A DNA stretch of 64,000 bases from Hoplostethus atlanticus. Lineage: Eukaryota > Chordata > Actinopteri > Trachichthyiformes > Trachichthyidae. Positions within the stretch are counted from its first letter, which is position 1; every line of letters starts with the position of its first letter. The stretch is taken from contig JAXDDX010000015.1 in assembly GCA_034670405.1 (NCBI GenBank), positions 1,860,001 to 1,924,000 on the forward strand. Reading direction: 5' to 3'. A program made the translations under genes and the position numbers. The notes beneath the pieces were generated by a model that was given only the letters and a program-made list of their open reading frames with translations, made no database searches and was not told the origin of the DNA. Positions 10,901-21,260 of the stretch are shown here, one piece after another.

Positions 10901-11884
10901 GCCCACCACCCCGTCAGCACAGAAAAGACCTCTTCCAGCCAAGTGAGTATTTGCTGCGTACACTTCAAAAAGTGCACAGCCACTGTCAATTACAGGCCAC
11001 TGTAGTTCAAGGGAATGGGAGGGGTGGAAGGCTGGGATTTATGATGATATTTTTGCCATTGGGGCCTCACACTTCTTACATGTTTATTATTCACATCCCC
11101 CCCCCCCCCCCCCACCCCCTTAAATCTCTCCCAATACAGCAGCCAATTATCACACAGAGCGCCACTGTCACCAAGATCACCTTTGGCAGCACCCACCACT
11201 CATCGCCCGTCTTCAGCAGCGGCGAGGCCACCGCCAAGCTTGTCCCGGAGTCCAGCTCCGGGCCCTCGGGTGACAAGCCCTCGGTGTCTGACATCCTCAA
11301 GATCTCCATGATGGAGGCAGAAATTGATCCGAGCACCGAGCCCATGGTGGTCGATTCCTCCAGCGACTGTAGCCCCCTGGGAAAAGCCTTAGATGTCGGA
11401 GTTCAGGCCGTCTCGGGGACGTTGGACTCAGGCCAGTTCATCAGCAGCTCTGGGGCCGCCATGCATCATTCCCACCCAAAGCCCCAACATAGCCAGTTTA
11501 GTCGCATGCAAGGCCTCGCAGCGCAGAGGAACAAAGAAGACCTTGATGTAATTGAGGTAAGTCAACTAGAAATTAAGTACTAAGGATAGACCAATATCCA
11601 ATCTTTTCAAGTAAGGGTACTACTTGAAAAGTGAATTGACTGTAACCCTAATCTTGACAAGACATCCACACATGCTCCCTTGTTTGTAGGTGATTCCTCA
11701 GTACTCCATCTTGCCGGACTCCAGCCAGTCCAACGTGGTCGTGGAGCCCAGCGGCTTCCTGGAGATCACCAACTACACCAGCCAGCAGCTGGAGGAAGAC
11801 AGCCCCATGGAGCAGGAGGTGGACAGCAGCAACGACGAAGCCACAGCTGCCAGTCCAACAGAAGACAACGCTGACCAACCCTAG
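1710..11884 (+). CDS. emsy: EMSY transcriptional repressor, 3' 13 coding exons (5' part outside window)
   Basis: EMSY is a nuclear chromatin-associated repressor known to bind BRCA2 through its N-terminal region and to join histone-modifying complexes. The N-terminal ENT domain is upstream of the window; what is here corresponds roughly to human residues 283 to the C-terminus. Thirteen exons are phase-consistent and encode 985 residues: 1710-1950, 2113-2331, 2884-3033, 4248-4421, 5102-5238, 5635-5808, 7001-7211, 7430-7597, 8394-8549, 8924-9072, 10376-10942, 11140-11556 and 11690-11884. Landmarks nearly identical to human include VIIVTTSPSS, TQILAQFPKQ, SPIMVVSSNGAIMTTKL, ATYVKTTSGSIITVVPKSL, VVSEQTRQLVTETLQQ, SATSTIKALLELQQTT and DTLDPQTGLFYRS. 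The protein is low-complexity, rich in Ser, Thr, Pro and Gln. Exons 10 and 11 have diverged most, and a stretch present in human seems to be missing there. Identity is very secure; individual boundaries are inferred from GT/AG sites and phase. Confidence 0.95.
2113..2331 (+). CDS. emsy: emsy coding exon 2
   Basis: Acceptor TGCAG and donor GTAAGC. The exon encodes the ARLPSPK, TQILAQFPKQ and TIQIKQESG segments shared with human EMSY, including the start of the IKQESGVKIITQ motif that continues in the next exon. Confidence 0.94.
2884..3033 (+). CDS. emsy: emsy coding exon 3
   Basis: Acceptor TGTAG and donor GTGGGC. It encodes VKIITQQVQPSKILPKP and SPIMVVSSNGAIMTTKLV, almost identical to human. 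Confidence 0.94.
3824..3912 (-). repeat. LINE (L2-like) 3' tail fragment
   Basis: Contains a TCATTCATTCATTTTCTGTA start and GGGGCTGGAGCTTATCTCAG, the inverse of the tail at 6431-6602. ATTC reiterations form the 3' end. Confidence 0.55.
4248..4421 (+). CDS. emsy: emsy coding exon 4
   Basis: Acceptor TGCAG and donor GTGAGT. It encodes TQATYTRPTV, then ATYVKTTSGSIITVVPKSLA and GGKIISSNIVSG, one of the best conserved blocks of the protein. Confidence 0.95.
5102..5238 (+). CDS. emsy: emsy coding exon 5
   Basis: Acceptor TACAG and donor GTCAGT. It encodes TTKITTIPMTSKPNVIVVQK, then GLPGKNVVTTLLNAG. The exon ends in phase 0 after GGG, and joining to the next exon recreates the human NAGGEK junction. 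Confidence 0.93.
5635..5808 (+). CDS. emsy: emsy coding exon 6
   Basis: The acceptor is the weak ACAAG form and the donor is GTAAGT. The exon encodes GEKSLQAVQGAKPAIITASR, then TKMIVTQPKG and KIIPTKIVYGQQGKTQ. The start was chosen because it gives the human-like NAG-GEK join in phase 0. Confidence 0.92.
6431..6602 (+). repeat. LINE (L2-like) 3' tail fragment
   Basis: The TG run leads into GATGGACTGGTGACCTGTCC, AGGGTGTTTCCCTGCG and TAGGCTCCAGCCC, ending in AATGAATGAATGA. This is a common fish LINE tail, inverted relative to 3824-3912. It lies in an emsy intron. Confidence 0.6.
7001..7211 (+). CDS. emsy: emsy coding exon 7
   Basis: Acceptor TCCAG and donor GTAAAC. It encodes VLIKPKPVFQTAVVSEQTRQ and LVTETLQQVSRS, then a variable Ser/Thr-rich stretch. 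Confidence 0.94.
7430..7597 (+). CDS. emsy: emsy coding exon 8
   Basis: Acceptor CTCAG and donor GTGAGA. It encodes PQHVVHIVSSREQEW, then SPTIIYQDVSGGESQSATST and IKALLELQQTT, closely matching human. Confidence 0.94.
7918..8334 (+). repeat. Copy of the dispersed GATATGG...CTGAAACAGC repeat
   Basis: Shares CCTCTGAAACAGCATT with the copies at 16.96, 25.72, 47.93, 52.74 and 60.36 kb, and has a GATATATTGGTCTAAC end. Ends are degraded. It lies in an emsy intron. Confidence 0.6.
8394..8549 (+). CDS. emsy: emsy coding exon 9
   Basis: Acceptor AACAG and donor GTACAA. It encodes VKEKGESKPRQHTIDLSQMV, then VPIQLAQEKKPSPESP and DYITA, parallel to the human VKEKLESKPRQPTIDLSQMA region. There is no ATG-initiated open frame here; the exon was found from homology and phase. 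Confidence 0.92.
8924..9072 (+). CDS. emsy: emsy coding exon 10 (divergent)
   Basis: Acceptor CACAG and donor GTGAGG bound a 149-nt open exon that brings phase 1 to phase 0, exactly joining exons 9 and 11. The peptide (AGRVCDEDVVMSSSQQLGKP and onward) has little recognisable similarity to human EMSY, so this exon rests on splice sites and phase. Confidence 0.82.
9420..9623. mobile_element. Fold-back MITE with about 65-bp inverted arms
   Basis: The left arm (9420-9483) and right arm (9556-9623) are inverse copies differing at only a few positions. They share CTGCAGGGGTTTTTATCAAC and ATCATGTACCATGGA. The spacer also pairs in part. No coding potential. It lies in an emsy intron. Confidence 0.8.
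10376..10942 (+). CDS. emsy: emsy coding exon 11 (largest)
   Basis: Acceptor TTCAG and donor GTGAGT; 189 codons. It contains the conserved GDTLDPQTGLFYRSS motif, then a Pro/Gln/Ser-rich low-complexity region with QLPKLQQAPTSHH, similar to human QLPKLQQAPNQPK. Confidence 0.93.
11097..11113 (+). repeat. Poly-C run in emsy intron near acceptor
   Basis: Seventeen C, an A, then five more C, 26 nt upstream of the exon 12 acceptor, so it forms part of the pyrimidine tract. Confidence 0.9.
11140..11556 (+). CDS. emsy: emsy coding exon 12
   Basis: The acceptor is a tandem ACAGCAG (NAGNAG) site, so the exon starts at 11140 or 11143. Donor GTAAGT. It encodes QPIITQSATVTKITFGS, then KPSVSDILKISMMEAEIDPS, matching human VSDILKMSLMEAQID. 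A 17-base C run (11097-11113) lies just upstream of the acceptor. Confidence 0.93.
11690..11884 (+). CDS. emsy: emsy terminal coding exon 13
   Basis: Acceptor TGTAG. It encodes VIPQYSILPDSSQSNVVVEP, then SGFLEITNYTSQQLEEDSPM and a short acidic tail ending NADQP. The human end (SNVVVEPSGLLELNNFTSQQ) is clearly the same. The TAG stop is at 11882-11884. Confidence 0.95.
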   Translation: MIPQYSILPDSSQSNVVVEPSGFLEITNYTSQQLEEDSPMEQEVDSSNDEATAASPTEDNADQP

Positions 11885-11887
11885 ATA

Positions 11888-11908
11888 CCCCCCCCCCCCC
11901 CCCCCCCC
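11888..11908 (+). repeat. Poly-C run in emsy 3' UTR
   Basis: Twenty-one C residues starting four bases after the emsy stop codon. Confidence 0.9.
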
Positions 11909-13009
11909 ACTTCATCAGACCTCCTCCACTGCCAGAAACTGCCACAAAACAGCACACTGGTAATATGTTCCAGTGGATGAGAATGGAGTGGAACGGTGAG
12001 CCCCAAACATCATGTTGGCCTTTGTTTTTTGTTTCATGGTGGGAAAAAAAACAGACATAGGATTTCTCTGTGGCCTCAGACCTACTAGACCATGAAATGC
12101 TGGCTGTTATTCGAGAACAACAATACGTTCTTTCTTTTTTTTTGTAAAATAACACAGACAATTTGTTCAAACGAATGCCAGTTTTTCTCAACAAATCGGA
12201 ACACATGGTTTTTATTGCCGTCGAGCAGCGCTACATATAAAATATGGGAGCGAGGTCGGAGGCTTCGTTTCCCGAAGCCAGACGAAGAACAGTTGGATGG
12301 CAGCCTTTCAAAACTTACTTGATTGTTAAAATATGTCAACAATGGTGCTTGCAGGAATTTTGCAAGCCAATTTTCCTTTGATGAAAGTATTTGGAACGCA
12401 GCTGAATGCAGTTTTCTATGTTGAAGCTGCATATCTCTGGCATTGTGCCCTGCGCCTCGTCTTTTCAAAAACAGACAACTAAGCCTGGCCGCTACGAACA
12501 GCGTTTTCCCAGGCCTACATTTATTTTGCGGGGTAATGGGACAGCTAAGCAAATAAATGTCCCCCAGTAATTGGTTCAGTCATACATATTTTTGGTAGAA
12601 AGTGACTGTCCCGCTGCAGACGGACGTTTTTGATACTTGGGAAGGTTTTTCATCAGATGTAGTTTGATTGTTTTGACTGAGCTTTGTAACAGGAAAATTT
12701 ATGACACTTTGGGGACTAAATGTTCAGACTATTGTTCAGAAAATCTATAGTTTTCAAAAGGGAAATGAAGATGTAGCAAATGAAATTGCTATGTGTATTA
12801 TAAAGCTGAACCAGAAGAGGATCTAATAAGAAGGAAGGAAGATGTGTTGTAGTTCATTCTAACTGATGTGATGTTAAAAAAAAAAATGTATACAGCAATG
12901 TGCCACTTCAAAATGTTGAATTTCACAAAGTATGCATTTGTTTTCACATAGTTTGTTCAAACTGTGCATTTATTTTATACCTTTTGAAACTAGAGGACTA
13001 GTTGAAAGA

Positions 13010-13036
13010 AATAAATCATTTAATCTGCACAATAAA
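13010..13036 (+). promoter_or_regulatory. Polyadenylation signals of emsy
   Basis: Two AATAAA hexamers 21 nt apart, about 1.1 kb after the emsy stop codon, are the best candidates for the end of the transcript. Confidence 0.55.
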
Positions 13037-14399
13037 CCCACTGGTAGAACACTTAAATGTGTACAATAACTTTATTGGCCACTAATTAAAGTAATTGGAG
13101 CTCGTGAACATGGAGGGGAAACAATGTCTACAGTATAATGGGGTTTTTTTCCACTAAGAGCAGAACATATGAGCACAGCTTTGCAGTTTTCGTTGGTTGG
13201 TGTGTATTTGGTGGGCAAACAAAATGGATTCTCCCTTTAGACTCTAATGCTGTATTCAGGTTGAATGAGCAACCTGGTGGTTAAAAGCAATCACTTGAAA
13301 GTGTTTACGGAGCCCAAACTCATTCGACGACATCAATAGGTCACAATTGGAAGTTTTCCGTGGACTTTGAATGCGTCTTAAGAGTAAAAAAAGCACATCG
13401 TGGGCAACCATTTAATGAGTGTTGTGATTTACAGCAAGCTAAACATTGCTTTTCAAGACTTCACAAATGACTTACATGCTTTCGCTTGTTTATTTGAAAT
13501 GAATATATCATTCCCTACACTTGTGACTACAGGTATTTCCTGTAGTCATCAGATCTCAGGAAGTCTGAGAAGTTCCCAAGTAGTATTTATGCCTGAAAGC
13601 TGAGGTGAACGGTATTTCCTTGTAGTATCACTTGAAATCTGAGGTGAACGGTATCTATTTTAGTAAGAAGTTACCCATCAAGTTTCCCACATGACATAAA
13701 TGCAACTACCTAGTTGCCTGTCCTTTTCAAAATGACGGGGGTATTGATGGGGTATTACAACTTCACTGTGAAAATGAAAGTATGGATTGTGCTGAAAAAT
13801 GGATGTAAACAACGCAACAGCAAAGACGACTGTGACTTGCAAATGTAGCTTGAGAGGGTTTAACGTAGAGAGAAATGTACTCTGCTTGAAAATTAGCGTG
13901 TATCAAGCCGTACTTTGGGAAATCCCTTTTTTTATATCTTTAAAGGCCCAGTCAGGAAGAGCAGAACAGTGGCACTGAGCTGTAACAGTTTCAGTATCTG
14001 TTTTTTATTACATCATAATATTGCAGCCCTTCCTATTTTTGGAAATATCAGAATATTTCCTTGTTTCGTTGGGAAACTTTTCTGATTGAGGTTAATAGCT
14101 TTTTCCATTTCATAGTAATTGAGTTTGTGGTAATAGTGCTTTACAATAAGTCTCGTTTTACTGTGCACTCATCTTACTTACTGTGCGCTCATATTTTCCA
14201 TGTTAGACAGTTTTGGGGTTTGAGTCTCCCCAATTAGATGTAATTATAAGTGTAAGTAGAGTCAGTACAACAAACAGTTGAGCTAATTTTTGAACACATG
14301 CAAGTATTGCCATAAGCAGCAAATCATTCAGATTATTAAGCTGTGTCCATTTTAGTATTAACATTGTTGCTATTGGCGTAATGTTAAATGCTAAGTGCT

Positions 14400-15070
14400 G
14401 CCGTTTGTTCCCCCCTTCAATGGGTTTACATGTACTTTGGGGATGCATACTCTAAATACAGAGCTCAAATCTCATGTTTGTACGTGACGTGTCCCGAGAG
14501 CATATTCACAGAATTTCATACCATTGAGTCGGCCAAATCCTGAAATTTCGAACGTTCTATAATAGTGGTGGGGTTTTGTTTTTTTTCCAATATAAGAATT
14601 AATTTGTTGTATCAAAATGAACATCTGAGCCAAGACTCATGGCGATTGGTCAAAGTTTTAACGATCAGTTTTGTAATTGGCTCTGCCCACTTAATTTGAG
14701 TGAATTGGTTTGTAAATCATGTATCTCACACTGCTAATGCTACATCAGAACACAAAAGAGTCCGTCATGCGGTACTTGAGTCGCCCAAAGGCAAATTTAT
14801 AGAGCATATGTGGATCAAATGTCATGACTAAAGGACAAACACTGTGTTAGATAACGCTGTTTGTTGGACTTCTTTAAATTCCAAGAGTGCTGTGGTTCTG
14901 ACGATGACACCATCACTTCAATTCATGGTCTGGATGGGACACATAGTTGTGTTTGAGGTTAAACCAGAAGGCCTTGATGTGTGCAGACTGCTGTACGAAT
15001 CCTATAATCAGTTGAACGCTTACAACAGTGAATATTTTTAGGCGGGCAAAAATAAAGGTTAGGATGGAGG
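14400..15070. repeat. Dispersed repeat, copy A
   Basis: Shares several blocks with 15640-16020: GAACATCTGAGCCAAGACTC, ATTGGCTCTGCCCACTT, AGGCGGGCAAAAATAAAGGT and TTTGGGGATGC. The block order differs between the copies. Family not identified. Confidence 0.55.
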
Positions 15071-15639
15071 CCATATCTAGCCAGTAACCCGAGGCTTCCT
15101 CCAAAACGACCAGCTATCCGTGAATTTAAAACCAGAAGATTTAGTAGTCTACTAGATAGTCAGATATGACAGTACCTGAATTACTGTTCAAGCGTCTTGG
15201 TCATTTCCAATGTCACACAGAGTTGCTTGAGAGTTTCAAGTGTGTATGTATTATGGGAGTAAATATTTAAAAAGAGAACCTTGCATTGGGATCCGCAGAT
15301 TCCTGTGGGCTTTTACCCCGCCATAGCCTACTTCCAAAATTTCCAAACACAAACCCACTACAATAATATTCATGACGTATAGTTTGTCTATGATATTTGT
15401 ATTGTCTATATATAAAATTTCTAATAGGAGTTTCATCAAGTGAAATTGCCACTACGTAGTTTTTCGTCCATCTGGTTAATCCCTATTGCTAATTGCCAAA
15501 TGAACCAGACTATAGAAACAATTCCCATGGTCCGTGCACGTTTATAGGCAATTATTGGACACATTTTGAATCCTAATAAGCAGATGCTAACAGAAAACTC
15601 ACATGCATTGTGAGATTCGTCGGGTGTAACCGCCTCATG

Positions 15640-16020
15640 GCTAAATGTTCAAAGTTCCACCAGTCGGTCCCCCCTTCAGTTGACTTACATGAAGTTTGGG
15701 GATGCGTACTCGATGTGTCACAGGCCATGGCTATATGCAGCAGTCTGAATGTTTTTAGGCGGGCAAAAATAAAGGTTAGGATGAATGCCTTATCGATACC
15801 AATTGTAACCAAATCATATATATGTACTTACACTTGGCCCGAGAGATCATTCAGATGGCTTTTTTTGAGTTTTGGCCTTTTGGCCACTGTATGTAGAAGA
15901 GATTTACTGTATTCTAATGAACATCTGAGCCAAGACTCCTGTTGATTGGACAAAGGCTCGCTCCAACTGGGAGTTACGATCAGTTTTGTTATTGGCTCTG
16001 CCCACTTGTAAAATCGGTGG
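15640..16020. repeat. Dispersed repeat, copy B
   Basis: Same blocks as copy A, but the AGGCGGGCAAAAATAAAGGT block comes before the GAACATCTGAGCC block instead of after it, so one copy is rearranged or contains an insertion. Confidence 0.55.
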
Positions 16021-16962
16021 TGCATACTCCACGGCAAAGCCCTGTTCCATACCGTTCCTCCTCATTTTGAAAGCGATCCAGTCGGCCCCTGAGGGCTAAG
16101 ATCCAGCCTGCAGTGTAGGATTGGTTGGACTTGTCCCAAAGACATGTGGCTCTGTTTAGCAGCATGCTGACTTACCATACCTCCACCCTGAACCCCTGCC
16201 AGGTTAATGGTGCCAAAGTCCCGTGGAAAAAAAATAATTTTTCAATATGCATTCCTTGATATGATTTCAACAACACTGGGATCAGATTTAATCCCTAATA
16301 CTGTACATTTGTGTTGCTGCAAAGTGTGTGCAGAGTTCCCCGCAAGGATCTCGCCACACAAATTGTAAAACATTGGTTTTGGTTTACACGTCATCAACGC
16401 ATAAGTAGAAGGATTCCAACACATGCGAAACCTTTGTCACAGTGCAATGCATCTGGAAGACAACCCTGGCCAAACAGTCAACCTCCAATATTAGCATCCC
16501 TGTAGTGTAACGGCTTTCTTGATATTTGCAACCAGGCAGAATTACTTCTTTACAGGTTTGCCACAGGACAAAAAACAATGTTATGTGAATCACTGCTTTA
16601 CAAGTATGAATTTATGGACCAGGTTTTCAAACTGAAGGCAAGTGAGGGACATCAGTGAAGAAACCTAGGGCAGATGACTGGTCATGGATGAAGTAAGTGA
16701 AATATCCCTTTTAAAAAGGTATGCGAGAACTGTGGTGGTGTATGCAGGAAGCCACCTAATGCACTCTGCAGAAGCTGTATGATGGCCACCAACTGGGAAG
16801 AGGAAACTGGGACGTTCAGGAACTTGGAGGACCATGAGAGTGTGACCTGACATGGCTACCAAGAACAGGCTGCTGGCCACAGACAGTGGTGCTGTCTTGT
16901 GAATGCCTTAAAGGAGTAAAGGAGTTTTTGGTAGATTGTGAACCCCAAGTTTATTTGGGCTT

Positions 16963-17200
16963 ATGGGGTTTGACCAATATGGTTTACTGAAGGCCGATGA
17001 CATCATCATTCCAACCAAACCAACCAAAATCATCCATGTATTTTGCATATTTTGTGCCGATATTCACTCTTTATATTTGAGCATTTTCATGCCAAAAAAG
17101 TTCAAAAGGTATTCAGTTTCCCCCAGAATTTTATTCTTGGCAGGGGGGAAAAGCCTCTGAAACAGCATTTAGATCATGGGACACTAGAATCAGTTAAAGT
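16963..17200 (+). repeat. Copy of the dispersed GATATGG...CTGAAACAGC repeat (truncated)
   Basis: Has GGGGTTTGACCAATATGG, GCCGATATTCA and GCCTCTGAAACAGCATTTAG in the order seen in the complete copy at 25723-26155. The right end is lost. Confidence 0.6.
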
Positions 17201-17639
17201 TAAGGGAGTCCCATAAACAACCAATGTAGTATTGATCAATTAGACAATAGATATTAATAATCAAATAAACATCGTGGACCTCGACTGGCCAATTTTGAAG
17301 AGGGGCTGAAGAGTTAATGCCTTAGAAAGACTTAAAGTGTTGGATGATTTGTGACCAGTCTGAGTATTCGATATTGATCTCTAGTGATCTCACCGTGACT
17401 GTAAATATGCCTTTTCTGTAGGGAGGGTCATGGGTGTGCAGGGCTGGGGTAGGAGTTCTTCCTGCAGGTCTGTCTTTTATCATGGAGTCAGAGCGGCATT
17501 CCTTGAGTCTGAGTTTACACTATTGCATCCGTCGTCTAATATACCAGGAACGTCAGCGCGTGGTCCTTCAGTCGTGCTTGGAAGGCCCATAATGGTCCTT
17601 GAGATCGGTTCCTTTCATCTATGATCTACGCTCTCAACA

Positions 17640-17945
17640 ACACAGGTTCTTTATAGTCAAAGATAGCCGTTCTTTAGATTTTCACCATAGCAGAACCCTT
17701 TAGGTGCCAGAAAGACCCCGTTAAGAACCATGCTCAGATGGGTCTACATAGAACCTTTATGGTGCTGTAAAGAACCCTTTTGGAATTAATGAAATGAACC
17801 AAACCGGCAGTATCAAAACAAACTTAAGAACACACGCTGGGTGTCTTTATTTGGATTTACAGTTACGAATCCGAGGGTTCTTTTAGCCATTTTGGTTTTA
17901 TAAAGAACCCCTGCCCTGACCGAAGAACCCTCCTTTTTCTAGGTG
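17640..17945. repeat. AGAACCC-rich fish repeat
   Basis: Many spaced AAGAACCC/GGGTTCTT units in both orientations (for example TAAAGAACCCTTTTG and GGGTTCTTTTAGCC), characteristic of a fold-back non-autonomous transposon in fish. Confidence 0.5.
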
Positions 17946-18090
17946 TATCAGTAGCTATCATGCAAGCAGCTCCACTGTTGGAGCAGTTGGGGTTCCTTGC
18001 TCAAGGGCACTTCAGCAGTAGCTCTTGAATGAAGATGGGAGTAAACCCCAACCGAGATTGGCCCGATCCATCCAGGGATTTGAACCGAAC
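17945..18090 (+). repeat. LINE-tail-like repeat (TTGCTCAAGGGCAC)
   Basis: Contains TTCCTTGCTCAAGGGCACTT, shared with 32590-32770 (inverted) and 51935-52065. Such tails belong to common fish retroelements. Confidence 0.5.
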
Positions 18091-18314
18091 AAATTTCTAA
18101 CTTCTCTAAAAGTCTCTCTAGAAGTCTGTCCTTAAAGGCCCACTACTTCCATTTACTAGCATGCAATGGAAGCACGATGATCTTAGCTTCATCTATGATA
18201 CATCTGAAACTCAGAGGAAGGTAATGTAAATCTGTGACTGATAATGACTCGGCTCCAATGCCCATCTGTTTCAAGTCAAGAAACTGACATTGTGAGGAGC
18301 TGTAAGAGTGGAGA

Positions 18315-18340
18315 TTGTGTGTGTGTGTGTGTGTGTGTGT
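18315..18340 (+). repeat. TG microsatellite
   Basis: About 13 TG units followed by ATATA. Confidence 0.9.
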
Positions 18341-19407
18341 ATATAGTTGTGCCTTGCTCCATAGTCTCCAGACTCAGCGATTGGCTCGTACTCAGAAACG
18401 CTGGCACACTGAGAGTAGACAGCATCCTATTATTCATCCACAGTAATCCCAGCGCTCCCACTCATACCCTGATTTATTGCCAAGGAGCCTGGGAGAGGTC
18501 AGAGGTGAACTGATGTTTATTCCCTGCTTGCAGTTATATAAATTTGATGAAATGTTTAATTGCATGTGTAATCCTCAAATAAGCCCTTTTTTGGTTGTTA
18601 CATCTCGAGTCTTGTTACTGTTCAACAGCTGTTTGTGCTTGGATTCCATGTCTAACGCATCGAGGAGGGCAGCAGACAAAACCAAAACAGGATAAATACT
18701 CAGGACAATAGAATGATACATCCTGCTGTTTCTGCAAAAAAAATAAAAGGAATATTTGCTCTACTTTGAGGCCTTTCCAAGAACATTGTGCTTTAAAACT
18801 AATTCAGTTTGTCGTTAAGCTGCACAGTTTATGATTAGTATTAGGTTTAGGGCGTAATGCTGCGAGATAAGTAGAATGTCCTGCCAAGCTTCACTTTTAT
18901 TGTCTACACACACTGAACAGTTTATTTGTTGTTTGATGTTAGGCTACAATTATAGTCAAGCCAAGAGTATAACGTCCAAGTTTGCTGGGCACTCTCTCTT
19001 CAACAGGATTGCAGAGGTATCACCTGCAAGCACAATTCATTATTAAAGGGGCATTAAGTAATCTACCATAAAACTACAAAAAAGACAATGTGCTTTAGAT
19101 GATGTAAATTGTGTTGACCTGTCTACAGGAAAAAGTTGCAACTCGACATCAGTTTTAATATCTGTGTCTCAGGTTCCTCCTCCTTTCAATAGAATACCAA
19201 TACCAATAGGTCTTATGACTGGCTGCTCCTCTGCCATTGTTTGCTACGTAACCCTCATTGGAGGAGGCAGAGCTGAGTGAGTTTAAAGCAGTTGTTGGGC
19301 TATGGAAGATTAATCTTTCTCATTCTCTCACTTTCTCCTGAGATTGTCTACTACCTTTTAAGAAATGTTTTTATTGTTGTTTGTCTGTAACTTAAAGTGC
19401 TGCTGTT

Positions 19408-19482
19408 GTCTTGGCCAGGCCTTCCCTTTGTAGAAGTGATTCTTCAACAGGACTAAACCTGGCTGAATAAAGGTTGAATTAA
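19408..19482 (-). repeat. Short retroposon tail (CTTGGCCAGGC...GAATAAAGGTTGAAT)
   Basis: Matches, in inverse orientation, the TTTATTTAACCTTTAG...AACCAGG segment at 46168-46240. Both belong to a common fish SINE/LINE-tail type. Confidence 0.45.
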
Positions 19483-19733
19483 GAAACAAAATGACTCAAC
19501 CTGTGCTCACAAAGAAGAGGAAAGTGACTGAGGTCTGCTTCCAATTAAGGAACCACAAATATTTCCCGTACTCTGATCCTATCTCTGGTCATCTTATAAA
19601 CAAGGAAAAAAGTGCTGGAATTTCACAAAAGAAGAACAGGAAAAGTGTTTCAGAGGAAATGATGCCTTTAGACCTTTAGGCAGGGTGGCATAGCTGCTAA
19701 CAACATCTTTCTGGTGAAGGCAAAGTAACCAGA

Positions 19734-19734
<1 letters not shown>

Positions 19735-19776
<42 letters not shown>

Positions 19777-19777
19777 A
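19735..19777 (+). repeat. Poly-C (32) and poly-A (11) run
   Basis: Thirty-two C followed directly by eleven A; the longest homopolymer in the window. Confidence 0.95.
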
Positions 19778-20039
19778 GTTTGTTTTGTCTTTGGAACTTG
19801 AAAAGGTAAAACTATTTGCATTCTGACATGTACAATAAGATAGATTTGAACTGGAAACAGAGTCCCTTCAGTGACTAAAATATTCTGACCCCACCCCTCC
19901 CCAGGGAAGGGAGGGTCCACCGTTGTCTATTTTTACTTTGCCCTGGAGAGGTGATACTATGGAGGAAAAATAAATCAAGTGGCTGTGTAGTAGTCCCACG
20001 TAATCCCCTAGTACAGTTCAGGGAATCTGTCCTGTAACC

Positions 20040-20720
20040 AAGCATGGAAGTAATGAATTATATTTACTCATTACTGCAAATAGTAATTTGTGTACTTGTT
20101 GCAGTTGTACTTTTGTTTTGTATTTTTTTAAGTCAGTAATTTCACTTTTGACTGAAGAATTGTACTTTGCTACATTTTAAAAGCTCTCCATAATCATTGG
20201 ATTAGAGGCATAGTTATGAATTACATGCATTAAACCTGCACAATCTTGTGGAGGAAACATTAATTTGACTAACTGTAACATTAAATGCTCACATCTAGCC
20301 ATGATAGTAGCTTAGTTAACATCCATCCAGCTACAGTAGTATTGGTTTGAGCTAGCCTGGGTGTTGTCTAGCTAGTTTGCTAGCTTTGCTAGCTAGTTGG
20401 ATAGCTACTAACAGATGATTCATCAGTATAATAATGTACTGAATAATTGGGGATGGGCATTTTCAGTTTTTTTTTAAATCACAGATTGAATGACGACATG
20501 AATTTCAGAATAATATTTTTGGAACAACATGTATATCACATATTGAACTCTTTGCTTTTTACATTGGATGAGAAATAAGTAACCCCATAACTTTCCCTCT
20601 GAATACATGAGCTACTTTTCTACAGCAGTAATTTCACTTCTACTCTAGGTAAAATCTCAGCAAAGTAACAATATTTTTTACTTGAGTTGGATATTTTGAT
20701 ACTCTTTCCACCCCTGCCTA
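20040..20720. repeat. Fish repeat with GGAAGTAAT / CTTTCCACCCC ends
   Basis: The left end GGAAGTAATGAATTATATTT and the right end ACTCTTTCCACCCCTGCC are inverse-related. The interior has ACTTTTGACTGAAG and GTAATTTCACTTCTACTC blocks. It is probably a degenerate non-autonomous DNA transposon. Confidence 0.45.
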
Positions 20721-21260
20721 TGACGCTGGCAAATCGGCTACATTCACAGAAATGTACATTCACACAGCAGCAAGACCAATATTATGTTATATGTGCCCAC
20801 CCAGACCAGAATATACGTAATGGATTAATGTTATGACTGAGACCGGTTCTTTCGAATATACAATACAAAGGATTAACTAGAAAATACAGTTTCAAATAGA
20901 AACTGTGTGGGCTAGCTGCATAGCTGTTGTTGACATGTTGCGTCACTTGACATTCATTTGACAAATAGACCGAGTTGAATCTCCTAAAATAGATGAACAA
21001 TTTAAAGTTGGAATGGAGTTATTAGCTGAAAGTATGCAAGAGTTATAAGAGTCCAACGATTTGTGGAAAAGAATAAAGATAAAGGATAAAGAACAGGAAG
21101 AACAGTGAATAAATAACAAAAGAACAAGCTAGCCTTCAGCAAGCCCACCAATAATCTTAAAGGGAAGTTTAAGCAGGCCTGGGATGATATGAGTATTGGC
21201 TTAAAATCTGAAGTGCAAATGAACTTTAAACCCTGCAACCATAATTTAGGAGCAGATCCT

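Larger units (their letters stand above)
11885..13036 (+). other. emsy: emsy 3' UTR
   Basis: The noncoding stretch after the stop begins with a 21-base C run (11888-11908) and runs to two AATAAA signals at 13010-13015 and 13031-13036. An earlier AATAAA at 12552-12557 could give a shorter form. The true cleavage site cannot be seen. Confidence 0.65.
13037..20030. other. Intergenic region downstream of emsy
   Basis: No gene recognised. Contents are a short duplicated CTGAGGTGAACGGTAT segment (13.59-13.66 kb), the related blocks at 14.40-16.01 kb, and repeats listed separately. Open frames here are short and unlike known proteins. Confidence 0.6.

Noticed and set aside
10346-10989. Overlapping minus-strand open frames of 105 and 130 codons
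   Set aside because: They are the antisense of the low-complexity emsy exon 11.
12085-12552. 155-codon minus-strand open frame
   Set aside because: Antisense to the emsy 3' UTR without similarity to a known protein.
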